Assembly: GCA_949358305.1 (NCBI GenBank)
Contig: OX442314.1
Span: forward strand, 15,617,060-15,681,059
Length of the DNA stretch: 64,000 nucleotides
Direction: 5' to 3'
Source: Strigamia acuminata
Lineage: Eukaryota; Arthropoda; Chilopoda; Geophilomorpha; Linotaeniidae
Positions 1 through 13,300 of the stretch are shown in pieces. The notes below the pieces were generated by a model that had not been told where the DNA came from, did not search any database, and was given only the letters and a program-made list of their open reading frames with translations. The position numbers and the translations under genes were made by a program. The first letter of the stretch is position 1; each line of letters opens with the position of its first letter.

Positions 1-1160
1 CATGTCTCTTTTTTTATACTTTTCCCCCATCTTTCCTTTCATTTCTCTTCCGGTTGATGCTCTCATTTCAGTTAGGGATGGAGAGAGAGGGGAAGGAAAA
101 AAAATCTCTTTTCCATCTCCAACTCACTTATCACATGTCACACGTTAGATGCCGGTTCTTTTCTCCAACAAGCTGTCAGAGTCAATCAGAAATCTTCTTT
201 GCTTTTTGATGTACGAAGTGCCTCATCCTTAATTGACAAAAAAAAATGCAAATATATTTTTCTTATTGCTCAACAGTCTCGTGTTTGAAACATCAAACAG
301 TTGAGTTTTCTATTAAAACTGATTTGCAAGTGCCAAACTTTTTCTTCCAACTCAAAAGTTTAAGCATAAAATACGGTTTCAAAAATGGCCTCACTTAACC
401 ACTGCATAAAATACAGCACAACGTTTTGCTAAGATGCACTGCCATCGGTCTTGCGAATGCACACTAGAGAAACAAACTATAAGGTGTCCATAAATAATGT
501 CACAAAGTCCAAAACCGCTAAGTTATGAGAAATGTAACTTTCTACAATTAATCACTGGCAAGGTGAAACTTCTGGACATTTATGTCTTTTGTCACATAAA
601 TAAACATTGTTCGCGTTTTTAATCTTGCTAAAGTTTGAGCTTGCACGGGTTCCAACTTTTCGATAACATTACTTGGCGGTGGCATCAATTTTCGCAGATA
701 ACATCTCAACATGTCTGCGACGCCTGTTATTGACTTGCACATTTTCGACAAAATGCTAGTCACTGTTCCATTACACATTCGACTAATGTTGCAAATAACA
801 CTATCGCCAGGCTTGAATTATTGATTTGTCAAATTAAGAAAATTATCTTTCCAAGAGCTTTCATGAACTCGCACAAATTGCAACTTTAAAATCGATTGAT
901 TTTCTGCAAAAAATTTAAATGCCAAAGAGACATCGCCTTTCTTTTCGCCATGGAATGTTTTTCATTGGAATTCTCTATAAGTGCATCTGTTTTTTCATTT
1001 TCATATCTTTATCAAATGGTAGCTAGTATCAATGTCAGTGGACATTGTCCATCGATCATAACGTCCAGAAAGAATTAAAGGTCGTCTATAATACCATTAA
1101 TAACGTCAATCTGTATTGTTCCACTGACATACCAACTTTACTAATTAGCTGCTAACTTAC
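1..1160. other. Intron 3' of the transmembrane exon; possible transposon remnant at about 480-780
   Basis: No further Dscam exon was recognised. A 76-residue minus-strand open frame at 548-778, followed on the minus strand by AT-rich sequence ending near GACACC at 482-490, has the look of the 3' end of a decayed DNA transposon. I cannot match it to a family and no partner terminal repeat is visible. Confidence 0.3.
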
Positions 1161-1328
1161 TTGTTGTTCGATATGTGGAGTATTTGCAACGTCTTGTAAA
1201 GCTACATACGCTCACGACGATGATAATACACGCCAAAAATGAAGCAACCAAAGGCATTACAACCGATATGTCCAAATAAAAAGAATTGCCGTCCTCTTCA
1301 CCACTGATCGGAATGATGGAAGACATCC
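1161..1328 (-). CDS. Dscam: Dscam exon: juxtamembrane and transmembrane segment
   Basis: The acceptor is TTTACTCTTTAG and the donor AACAA|GTAAGT, phase 1 to 1. A short acidic extracellular stalk (ISGEEDGNSFYLD) leads into a hydrophobic helix of about 21 residues, ISVVMPLVASFLACIIIVV. It is followed by the basic stop-transfer stretch FTRRCKYSTYRTT. The consensus donor shows that the gene continues into cytoplasmic exons below base 1,161, but none was recognised before the window ends. In insect Dscam1 this exon has two alternatives; one is visible here. Confidence 0.92.
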
Positions 1329-4300
1329 CTAAAGAGTAAAATAAATCTGACATTTAAAATAACGTAAATCCCAGCATTACAAACATTTGTTATATAAAAA
1401 TCCTTAAATAACAATAGGTAACACACAACTAAAGAAGAAAGAAAACCAATTCATGTCTATTTCATTAATTTAGTAGTTTTTTTATTATATCTTTTTGCTC
1501 GCACCTGGTATTGGAAGTGTGAACAGATTGTAGGTAGCATCTGTAGTTCCTGCATCGTTGTGTACAGTCACAAGAACAGTATAGTGTGTACTTGGTTGTA
1601 GTTCGGGTATGATGGCCCATTCGTGGTGAGGTTGAAGGTTATTTGACACCATTACCCAGTTAGTATCTGATGGTGCCTTGTACTGAATCATGAAATTGCG
1701 AATTGGACACCCGCTGTCTGGCCATTCGGCCAACCAAATCCCAATGGCAGTTGTGTTTGGATGAATGACAGTGTGTTGAGATGGAATTCCAGGAGCTGAA
1801 ATTGTTTTTAGAGGATTTCTTTTATAACAGTGAGCTTTGCTTTGGCCTTTAAGGAACCAGCCTTAAATGGGAAGACATATTAAACTTCGCAAATATAAAA
1901 TAAATTGTTTAAAAAAGAAATTGCAGGAAGCAATAAGCAATGTTAATAGACCATAAACTCGTCAGTTTATTTTTTAAATCAAATATTTAAACTTAACGGA
2001 GCAAAAGACTAATAACATTTTTTATTGCTTTCTGTATTAAATGATTAATTTGTGATTTCCACTAAAGTAACTTTTGACGTTCGTAAATGATAATTACCTG
2101 CTCCATCTGTACGTGTATGGACAACATTACTCGGTTGACTCGCACCAATATTGTTGTAAGAGGTGAGAAAAACTTGATAGTGTTTTCCACACTGTAGATT
2201 GGACAAAATAAAATTCGTTTTCTCTTTATCAATCTCCACAGTCTCCCACTCGCCGTACTCTCTTTTGAAATGCAACAAGTGACCTGCAACATCATCATAC
2301 CGCACAAAATAAATAAAATACATATAAATCTTATCAAAAAGAAAAAATTTCAAATTTGTTTTTAAAAAAAAAAAAAATATATATATCGATTTGTACCTCT
2401 GCAATCCCAACCCATAAATTTTAAGACTAAGACAAAAAATAGCTTACAATAAAATCGATTGCCGTTTTCATCATGTCTTTAATGAGCTTAGTGCGCGCTT
2501 TTGCCTCGACATAATCTCAAGCTCGTATATAAAATATAATAAACTGCGCAACACCCGAATCTGATTTGTTAGCCACCTATAATTCTTCAAATCCCTTAAC
2601 AAAGCAACTTTCGACTAAGATTGATTAAGAAACATGAAAAAAAAATATAATAACAGAAATCCTTACAATATATTTTTATATACACAGAATATAACACAAA
2701 CTCCATAATTTTTTCTCCCCAACCAACTCAAAAATAAAGTTCCCAATTAATTGCTCCATTTATCACTCCACCTTTAAAAAAAATTAAAAGGGGGCAAAAA
2801 AAGTTTCGAATCGAGCCCAAGTTAACTCCGCCGACTTTGATTCATTCTTCTTTCTCCTCTTCGGCAACGAGGGGATTATAAACATTAATTAGTCAGGCGT
2901 GATGCATGGTCTTTAGAAATGATTTCAGCCAGTCTCACCCCACCCTGCAACTGAACTTAGTTCCTCTATAATACTTCCCAGCTGGGTTAGATTTATTTTC
3001 AATTCTAGATTGGATACTACGATAAAGAAGTGGCCCAGCGTGACTTTGCATTTGACGACGTGACCACAGTTAACACATAGTGCGGTGGGCCAGGTGTCAG
3101 TCTGACGAACGAGCAGTTCTTCCGACAAACAACCCAAACTCGAGTGAGCTGCTCACATAACTCTTATCCGTTTCTTGCAGGAAGGCATCAGTCAGCCAAG
3201 AATTTGCTCCCCATCAATATATTTCTAGATTAAACGATCGGACTAATTATTTAGCTCACAACTGCGTCTGTTCTTTGCTTACAAAGATAGCTAATATCGG
3301 CATTAAATAATGATTTCCACCGTGTAAATCTTTAATGCCGGAAACTCGGTATTATTTTGTAAGCCGCAAAAAAATTGAAATAGAGATTACCTAATTGTTT
3401 ACTTCCTCTTCCTTACCTTTAATCACATTACCTCCATCGTCCTTTAGTTGCCATGCAACGTGAATACTAGATGATGTTGCCGTGGTAACGACTAAAGTAG
3501 GTATATCCGGGTGCGCTGTAAAATTTTAATAAAATTATTTTTAAAGGTATTGATAGCAAAGCATCTAGGGGCATGAAAAATGTGCTCTTGAATTGAGATC
3601 TAGGCAAATAAGAAAACAAAAGACTACATGTCAGCTGCAGGGATCAAATTGCTTAATTGCCTGAAGACAGGACATGTGAAAGGAACGCCAGAGAAATGAA
3701 GCAAAAGCCCAGGCAGATAAAAGAAAGGAAGGTTTGTTTGAGACGGGCGAGGGGAAGACGAAGTTCTTTTCATTCTGTCTCTGATGAGTTAGGAGTGAGA
3801 AAGACAGCTGCCTCACCCGTATGCTTGATCAACGTTCTTGTTGAATTTTCAAAAGAAATAGACAAAAATTTCGTTTAATTAAAAATTCTGGCTGTACGAA
3901 GTTACAAATTTCGAAAATTTAAATATAAATATTGGCATTTTAAACATTTCCAAAGTTTGCTCTGCTTTAAAGCCGAGAGATGAAAAATTAATATATTTCA
4001 CCATTCGCAAATATTTGAACAGCATTCAATGCTAAAAACAAAAAGAAGTTAAATACAAAACATTTCAGCAATTATTTTTTGCTGAAACGATCAGCAAAAT
4101 GTCTAAAAATAAGCATAGCTTAATACAAGCAGAGGATTTCCCCTTGATTTTGACGTGCACTGGAATATTCAGGTAAGAGGATTCAGCTTTCGCTTTTCAT
4201 TCCCAGTAGATTAGCCATTTTTCGAACATTTACGTCAAGAATAAATTTTAAAACGAGCAATTAGGTGCATTTCAAATTTATCCAGACAATTCAAAACAAA

Positions 4301-7300
4301 TGTACAGACTAAATAAAATAACATCAATGATTTACAAGCAACAAACAAACATTTTTCCTTATTTTGTAAAAATATTGTCTCTCACCGTGAGCGATAAAAT
4401 ATCACTCAAATTATTAATGTTATTTTATTTATACAGTGTAAACTATCAAAACTGTTGCTAGTATTACGTCCAAACGCCCTCTGGCGACGTGTTGTGAAGA
4501 GAAAAATACCTTGTAGACCTTGTTGTAGAAAACTCCACAACAGTATATTGAATTGCAGTAGTTTTTGAGTATTAAATGTCATTTGCCATTAATTTTTTAA
4601 ATTGTCCGGATAAATTTGAAACATACCTTAGCTATGCAATTTAAGAAAATTGCAAATTTCAGCGCTCTGTAAATGCTTGACCAATTTTTTGAACAATAAT
4701 AATAAAAAACAACAAACAAAGTTCGCCAAATGCTAAAAAGACAATTAGAAAAAGTTCAGAAGCAAAAGCACTTGTTAGTAACTTTTTTTATTGACCGTAA
4801 AAAGAAGCGAGAAAAAGCGAGGGAGAAACACTAACAGCTAAAGTTAATGAAGCTTCTTAAACATACCTTTGACAATTATCGTGTGCGTGATTTCGTCCGA
4901 ACCAAACTTATTGGAAATTCGACAAGAGAAATTGCCCGAATCAGAGCGCACAACATTAGACAGCTGCAAAGATCCATCGGGCAATATGTGGAATCGCTTG
5001 TGGCCCGCAATCACGTGTTCGGGTCTAAGAGAAAACCAACAACAGCTGCTTATAACATTTAACACAAAAAGCCATCGCAAAAAGAATTTTTAAAATCCCT
5101 TTAGAAAATATAAAAGCAAATAAAGCCTGCCAGTTTGACACAGGCGCCCTTCGGTCTTAAATACAATTAAGGTATTTGAGAAGGCAAAGGCGGACTTTAA
5201 ATGTAACCTCCAGCGGAGAAAATGTGAAAAGTGCGGAATCAAGTTTTTAATCTAATTACACTTTCCTTTTCTTCAAATCATGTGGGAAAACTTTACCTCA
5301 ACTTTGTTAAATATTTAAACTGCAGTAATTCAAACGTCTGAGCAGAAAACTTTAATTTATTTTTTAATATTAAAAAATAGAAAAAAGAAAAATCACTTAT
5401 AACCATCGATCTAAATGATCGAAAGAAGTTCTCTTGCAAACGGACGGCTTATTAAAGCACCTAATTTGCCTTCGCCTTGCTGCGACTGTGATCGGGCTAA
5501 ATCTCTTTTTGCTTCTTTTTCATTTGTCGCTCAGTCAAGAAATGAGATTTGCTGTCGCCTAATTAACTCGCTCGTTTACTTTCATCCTACTTCTTACCTC
5601 ATGCCCAAGCATCACATTAACAAGAGACATTTCCTTTAGCCTCGCAACTATAACGTTGCAAAAGGATTGGTTTAACCCCTTGGCCTCGGCTAAAGTGGCC
5701 ATTTCCATTTAAAATAGCCCAAAATCGAGTTACTAAAATTCCCTTTAAATATGATAAATGATATTTATTCATTAAATTTCTGGGATCGTGTAATAAATAT
5801 TCATTGGTGAAATGTTGAATATGTTATTTATTCAGGGTAAAACAACGTTTAAATAGCTTAACATACCAAAGTGACAGAAATGGTGTGGTAGAAAAATGTG
5901 GTTGCAACAAACGTGAAAACAAACTCGGCCGGCGTCGACCGTATTTGTGTTTCTTACTTTTGTAATGAATAATGCAATTAACCTTGTTTCAGTTTGTTTA
6001 TTGCTTTTAAAACAAAATTAACCCCAACTAACCTGCGAGCAACTTCTCGTAGAAAATGCAAATGCACTTAAAAATAAAACACCTTTCATTTTAAATTAAT
6101 TTCTTAAACTTTAGTATTGATTTAACTGAATATCCCAGTAACCAATCACGAACGAGTAGAACTTGTTAAGTATAATTACTTGTAGTCCCTTAAGGGATTA
6201 TAAAACTTTATTTACAATTATTTCGTTAACCCCCCATTGGCCATTGAGCAACAAAATTGTTCACTGTTACAATACTGACTACAAATTCGAGTAAACCAAT
6301 TTTAAAAAATAAAAAAAACATTCAAATTGCTCAAGGAAATGTAACTCAAAAGACCACATAAACAGAATAGCAATTTTTCACATCCACATTGTTGCTTTTT
6401 TCCCTTTTGGTTCTAAATTTTATCAACTGCAACTGCAAAAGGGCAATTCCGCATCGTATCTCAAACAGATAGAAAAGCAAAGGTAATGCTATAGTGTGCA
6501 AGCGTGTTGTACTTTTTCTTATCAATTCAACAGATACTGAGAGACGTCACCAGGAAATATATATTTGTTATCTGTGTGCACTCAATGGCCATTGGAAAGA
6601 ATGGAGCTCTGATGCCAGATAAGAAGAGCTGAGTTTCGAAATGGCCAACTTGCCTGCATTGCACACGTGCTCAACGTATAGCTAATGCCACACCCATTTA
6701 ATGCTTTCGCTTTCTAGCTAGTCAACCGTAATCGTCGGACTAGTTTAGTCATTTTAATCGTATTTTACTTATCTGACGCAAACAATATTCATTTATTCTT
6801 ATGTTTATTCTGTAATTAGAGTACGGACAATTTAGTGCTCTCTCAGGCCTCATTTTCATTGCTTTTAGCGATAAGAAGTTATCGCTTGAATCATAACAAG
6901 AGGAAAAATGGAAACATTCCATCTAATTCGTCTTAAGGTTGGCAAATATATTGCAAGCCATATTTAAAAAATGTAATAAAAACTTTAATAAAAGTAATTA
7001 AATGCTATTAAAATAGAAATAAAACAACCGTGACAAGTTTGTTGATGAAATTACATCAACTTTTAAAAGACGTTAATGGAGTAACTCTAATTTGATTTTT
7101 CTGTGTTGTCAAAAGTTAACGAAAAATAAGATTTGTACATTTAGAAAGTGCATTTCATTTCGTACAGTTGCCGTTACGCATCGTAAAATTGATGTAAAAA
7201 CAAAACAGATTTTCTGAAATTCTAAAAGAAACTGCGGGTTATCTGTTACGTATCGCTTTCATTAGGGCGTGTCATTTTAAAACAGCGACACAATTTGCAG

Positions 7301-10300
7301 CGACACAATATAGAGCGACACAACCTACAGCGAATTTATTTTATTCTTTATTTATTTATTTATTTATTTAAATTTAAATTTAAATTTAAATAAAATTTAA
7401 TGAAATTACTTGTATTTTATTACAAAACTGGCAAAAAAAATGTATTTTAAGTCAAAGATTTAAAGGTCATGAAGAGAAATGAAAATTTTCTCTCATGTCT
7501 TCAAAATAACCTGAAAAAAGGTTTTGTGACATTTTTAACTGTCAAACTTAAAAAATAATTAAGTATGAGTGGTTTTACATGATCAGATCATGTTTTTACC
7601 ATTTGAAAAAGGGAGCCATTTTGTGCATTGCATTCTGGGAATTTTATGTCGTCGATGACGTCATTTGTAAACACGAGGTAAACACACATCATGCGTACAT
7701 TGTTTCTTAATAAAACTGTTACTCACTTTACTCACTTTTCTCATTTGTTATCACGGGGTATTGTGCAGCTGTGGTATGCCAAAATTGATCAAAAAGTGGA
7801 AAAATATCAATTTTTGTAGATAAAAATTTTGATTTAAAATCAACTTTGTAGCTAAAAACATTGATTTTATAGCTAAAAACACACATGAAACCTCAGATGT
7901 AGTTAAAACATCCAAATTAACATCTCCTTTATCACAAACGCATAAAAACATGCTAAAATCACGAATTTTTGCTTGAATTCACCTGCTTGTTTGTCGTCGA
8001 TGACGTATAAATAACGCCACCTGGTGACAGTATTTATAAACTTTTAAAAACTGTCATGGCGGAACAATTACTACTCGGTTAGAAGTTTAACAATGCTTTT
8101 AAATAATACCCGGTAAGTTTGACAGTTAAAAATGTTACATAACTTTTTTTCAGGTTATTTTGAAGACATGAGAGAAAATTTTCATTTCTCTTCCCATGAC
8201 CTTTAATACATTTAAATTAAACTAAGGGGAAAATGAACTTTCGCTTCCACGTTCGCGTCCACGTCCACAGCCACGCCCGGATGGACGCCCGCATGGACGC
8301 CTGAATTTGTGCCATTTGCACTTGAATTGGTGCCATTTGCACTTGAATTCGTGGCATTTCCACATGAATTTGTGCCATTTGCATCTGAATTCACGCCATT
8401 TCCACCTGAATTTGTGCCATTTTCACATGAATTCTGGTGATTTATCCTTGAATGAATCTTAATATATTAAAAAAGAATTTTCGCAGTTTTCGATGCACAT
8501 TGTGTCACAGTAGGTGGAGTCGCGCTAGACTGTTTTCGCAGTATATTGTTGTTTTAAAAATTTGTCCTGGTAGATTGTTGTCGCCGTATATTGTGTGACG
8601 GCAGGTGTGCGTCCCCCTTTCAATTCCCAGCAGTGCGGTTTGTAACCATACCTAATTTTTGTTACATTTTAAATAAAAACAAGAATATTTGAAAGAAAGA
8701 AATTCTCATTTTTGGCCCTCTTTTTGCTGTAATCGACACACAATAGGCGCTGCCTGGGTTCTTTAATTATTCTTTTTCATTGGGCCTAACCAAAACTTAA
8801 CAAAACGCCCAAATGAATGGGCCATTCAAAACTAAAAAAAAAAGATTTAAAAAAATAATAGAGAGATAGAATAGCTAATTCAGCAATCTCAAGAGTCAAC
8901 TTTGGTATCGCCATAGATTTGAAAGAACTATTTAGTTTACAAATACGAGAAGCGAAAAGTGCGATTGACAATGTGATTGACAATTTCTTGATTTCCTGCA
9001 ATGTGTTTACATTGCAGGAAATTTTGTAACTCAATGAGCCGTTGAAAGCAAATGGTCGCTGAACCATTAAACCAACTGAACGAGCAATTTTTCCCGTTCT
9101 TTAGTTTGATCGGCCCAACATTTTGGAAACTTGAGAAAAGCAAATACACGTCAAATTCTAACTTTCGAGAAAACTGAAAAATTAAAAGAATGAAGCTTCC
9201 AGAATGATTTTATTAATTTTTCCCGGGACCAATTCCAACCCCATCTTTCAACACGCTTTTGAACCTTTATACTTGAACTGTATTGCCACCAGATGCCAGC
9301 AGACATCAGACTCCAAGAAAAACTACGGTACTTGCCCAAGAGAAGCACGAACAACATTGAAATAAATAAGGTTTGTTACATTTCACTTACTTCCAATAAC
9401 CAAGATGCAATTAAATTACTAAAATGCCGTATTGTTATGATGATAATGATGCTTCCATTACGAATACTTTGCCTACCCTACAACTCGGGAGAATGACAAT
9501 CGATAAACAAATTGGGATTTCCAACGGATTTACAAATCCAATGCTATGATTTGCAGATTTGGAGATTTAAATTAAGAATAAAAATATCGTTGCATATGGA
9601 TTGCCAAGTTCCCAATTTTGTTGTCGGCTTTATTGATAACGATTTGTCCACAGATTCTTTGGATTTTTATAAATGTTCCAAGGATTTGTCCACAGATTCT
9701 TTGGATTTTTATAAATGTTCCAAGGATTTGTCCACAGATTCTTTGGATTTTTATAAATGTTCCAAGGATTTGTTGGATTTTTATAAACGTTCCAAGGATT
9801 TTTTGGATTTTTATAAACGTTCCAAGAATTTGTTGGATTTTTATAAATGTTCCAAGGATTTGTTGGATTTTCATTTATTGTAACAATCTGCATAGATTTG
9901 GAAATCCTAGATTTTTACCACGCTCATTCGCACTTCCCTGCAGTGCAATTAGCTTTCTCATACAAGTAATTGATAAATTCATTTAAGTTACGCTTAAACG
10001 AATATAAATTTGCAACTATGCAGTGTGCGAAATCGTTTAAGAAAATAAAATATTTGTATCCTGTAAACATTTGGATGGGAAAGGAGAAAATTAAATCTCA
10101 ATCTCATTATCTTCTTTCCTTACCCTGAACTCCAATGTTGTTCTGGTAATGGATATCCCACGGCTAAACATGAAAGTGACACATTTTTGTTCACAGATGT
10201 CAGTATAGTCTCAGGGAACGAAGCAATCCTCGCAGGAGCTAACAAAATCAATAGAATATAAATTTTTGAGCACGGTTGCCACCCAGGGCTAAATGTTGGC

Positions 10301-13300
10301 AATTACCTTTAGATTTCGGTTTTTGCGATACCACACGCGTGCTCTCTCCCTCACCAACAATAGTAGAAGCAGTAATCCAAAATTCATAACGCAGATTTTC
10401 AGATAAGTCTCTCACTTCGTGAGTGTATTGGTCCGGGTCCATGGACGGAAATTTTGTCGTATGCTAAAAAAAGATTTAGAATAAAATTTAATTTAACAAT
10501 TGTCACTTTAAAACTTCTCGTTTAAGTTTTAATGTCATGTAAATGCAACCCCGGCGATCCGCACTTGGTAGGCCTACTTTTATTTTAGATTTGAGCAGCC
10601 AAGATGACAAAAGTTATAAAATTTCATATTTTATAAATCTAACTTATCTTGTATCTAATTGAAAATTCGCTGTTGTGAATTGAACGCGAAAACTTTCCAT
10701 TCTCGAGACGTTTAATCATTAGGGACATTGCAGAATTCAATTATGCAACTCAACTTTGGCATGTTGTACAAGTTTGCTTTTGCATTTACAAGCTTTGTGG
10801 ATCAAGTTTCCCGAAAGCAATAGTTGCTAAATAACATTGTTATTGTTATGTTACTCTATTCAACATTCAAGGTTTGGTTTTTACTACTGTTTTTGTCGAG
10901 CATTTATGCAACTTCGATTTAAATTTTTATTTTACCTGTTTTTTGGTATCAACACTTCTCATGTAGAGCGTAAACTTGGTGATGATTCCATTCGAATGTC
11001 TAGGTTTAGTCCAAGAAACTAAAATGGACGTTGATGTTGTAACTAAAGCCTTAATATTACCAGGAGCACCAGGAACTATGAAATGATACAACATAAAAAG
11101 TCAAACACTATATTTTCGACGAAATCCTTTATTTGTTTTTACCATCCTGTAAAGTTTGGCAGTAAATTGGTGAGCTCTTTTTCCCATCTCCAATCCTCGT
11201 AAAGGCAACAACTCTAAAAGTGTAATTCGTCCACTTCTCTAAATCGTGTAAGGTCACAGTGGTGTCTACAGTTATTTTGATTTCGTAGAAATCATCTTCA
11301 GTATCTAAATGTTAACAAAAAAAATCATTGTTTAAATAAATTAAATCATAAATCACAAAACAACAAAATTTTAAAAAAAAATTAAAAAAAATGCAATAAG
11401 AGAAAAAAACATGTGGATAAAATGTTGACGAAACTTAATCTTGTCTTTTGTTTGTCATAAACTTTAATGAAATGTGTGTCATTTTGTTAAACACCAGAAA
11501 ATGTCACAGAAACAGGGCCGTCTGCAGATTAAATCGCACCCTAAGGCAGAAGAGTGTTGCGTATTAATCAGGACACGACACTCCCCCTTACGCTACTGCT
11601 ATATCCTGTCGTAATACATCCCTGGTTAAGTGGCGCCGTGAAGCAGACTAGGTAGCTCAATGATACACTCTGCCGACGTTGAATTCAATCAGGTTGGTCA
11701 ATTTAAACATTTATTTTAATCGTTTGTTCAATTTAAACATTTATTTTAATCGTTTGTTCAATTTAAACATTTATTTTAATCGGTTTGTTCAATTTAAACA
11801 TTTTTGAAAATCGTTTTGTTGAATTTAAACATTTTTGAAAATCGTTTTGTTCAATTTAAACATTTTTGAAAATCGTTTTGTTCAATTTAAACATTTTTGA
11901 AAATCGTTTTGTTCAATTTAAACATTTTTGAAAATCGTTTTGTTCAATTTAAACATTTTTGAAAATCGTTTTGTTCAATTTAAACATTTTTGAAAATCGT
12001 TTTGTTCAATTTAAACATTTTTGAAAATCGTTTTGTTCAATTTAAACATTTTTGAAAATCGTTTTGTTCAATTTAAACATTTTTGAAAATCGTTTTGTTC
12101 AATTTAAATATTGAACTTATTCGTTTTGGTCAATTCAGATATTAAATTCAGTCGTTTTAGACCCGCGTTGTATAAAAATCCCGCGCTCAATTAGAGTATG
12201 TATGGTAAATGAAGATTACCTCATGTCTCACCCATGATACCCACTTGAATAATATTCCACAAAATATAGAAGCGCCATATAAAAATAATTTAATCCAATT
12301 TCAAAATATTTTGTCCACATTTTTCTCTCTAACTTGTCAAAATGAACTCATAACTTACCATCATCGCCATGATCAGACTTGTAAAATGTTTTATACCCTA
12401 AAATAATCCCATTATGGGAAGAAACTGGAGGAGGGCTCCAAGACAAATTAAGACGCTGCGAACTAAGTGGCTCACAGTGTATAAGATGAGGAGGATCGGA
12501 AGGAACTGTTGAGAACAAAATAAAGAACGATCGATTAATACACACATTCTTTCATAATTACAATACTCAAGTACTCTACATAACAAGCAATGGACAGCAT
12601 TTTTTAAATGAAAAATTGTTTATATCAAACTTAATAAACATTCTTTGCTGTCAAATTTCAAATTTAACAACGTTCGGAATTTGGATATTTACCATCCTCG
12701 TCCGTGGCGGCCACAATACTTTCAGACGCTGGCCCATGACCCGCCCTATTATACGCCTGAACCTTTATGGAATAGTTTGAATATTTTTCCAACGGACTTA
12801 GATAAACTTTGTTGCTCAACAAATCTTTTTCTTTCTCCACCGTTTTGTAAAAATATTGGCCCGCACTGTCCATGAGTTTAAACCCAATGTTGTAACCAAG
12901 AATTTCCCCATTCATTTCTTCAATCCTTGGCGCCTTAAAAAACAAAAGAACATAAAACCAAATTCATAAGTTGCAAAAATCCAGAGAAAAATTTGAATTA
13001 CCTGCCAAGTCACCAGCAAAGTTCCAGAGCCTATGCTTTCAGCACGAACATTCCTTGGCGCTCCAGAGGGTTCTGAAGAATTTATTTCAAGTAATTAGCT
13101 TTTATTCGTGTTATGAAGCTCCAGCGTTTTAAACTACTACTCTACCTTCCTCCGCAGTAGCAATAGCGATGCCATTGCTCGGTTGGCCGTAACCTAAATC
13201 ATTCTCGGCTAAAATCCGGAAACTGTACGCAGTCCCAGGCAGGAGGTTACTGATAATTGCGGTCACTACAATGCCTGTGGTAGTCACATTGTTCATATGA

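Larger units (their letters stand above)
7262..8625. mobile_element. Composite foldback / MITE-like element
   Basis: The outer left part (7,262-7,335) repeats the motif GCGACACAA three times. The outer right part (8,490-8,612) has related motifs in inverse orientation, such as TTGTCGCCGTATATTGTG. Inside are two long inverted arms (7,460-7,550 and 8,114-8,206), a TTTA/AAATTT simple repeat (7,335-7,400), and a 21-bp minisatellite (about 8,302-8,435). No transposase is present. The outer limits are approximate and the superfamily is unknown. Confidence 0.45.
5025..10123. other. Long intron within Ig10 (5.1 kb)
   Basis: It splits the two halves of Ig10. From 5.0 to 7.2 kb it is plain AT-rich sequence. 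From about 7.26 to 8.63 kb it holds a composite foldback element. A perfect hairpin is at 8,991-9,022 and a minisatellite at 9,641-9,876. No exon was recognised inside it. Confidence 0.6.

Noticed and set aside
8212-8394. Minus-strand Asn/Ser/Gly-rich 60-codon frame
   Set aside because: Consequence of the 21-bp minisatellite inside a foldback element.
9512-9986. Overlapping open frames of 87-123 codons on both strands
   Set aside because: They are produced by 42- and 30-bp repeat units (multiples of three); no start context or domain.
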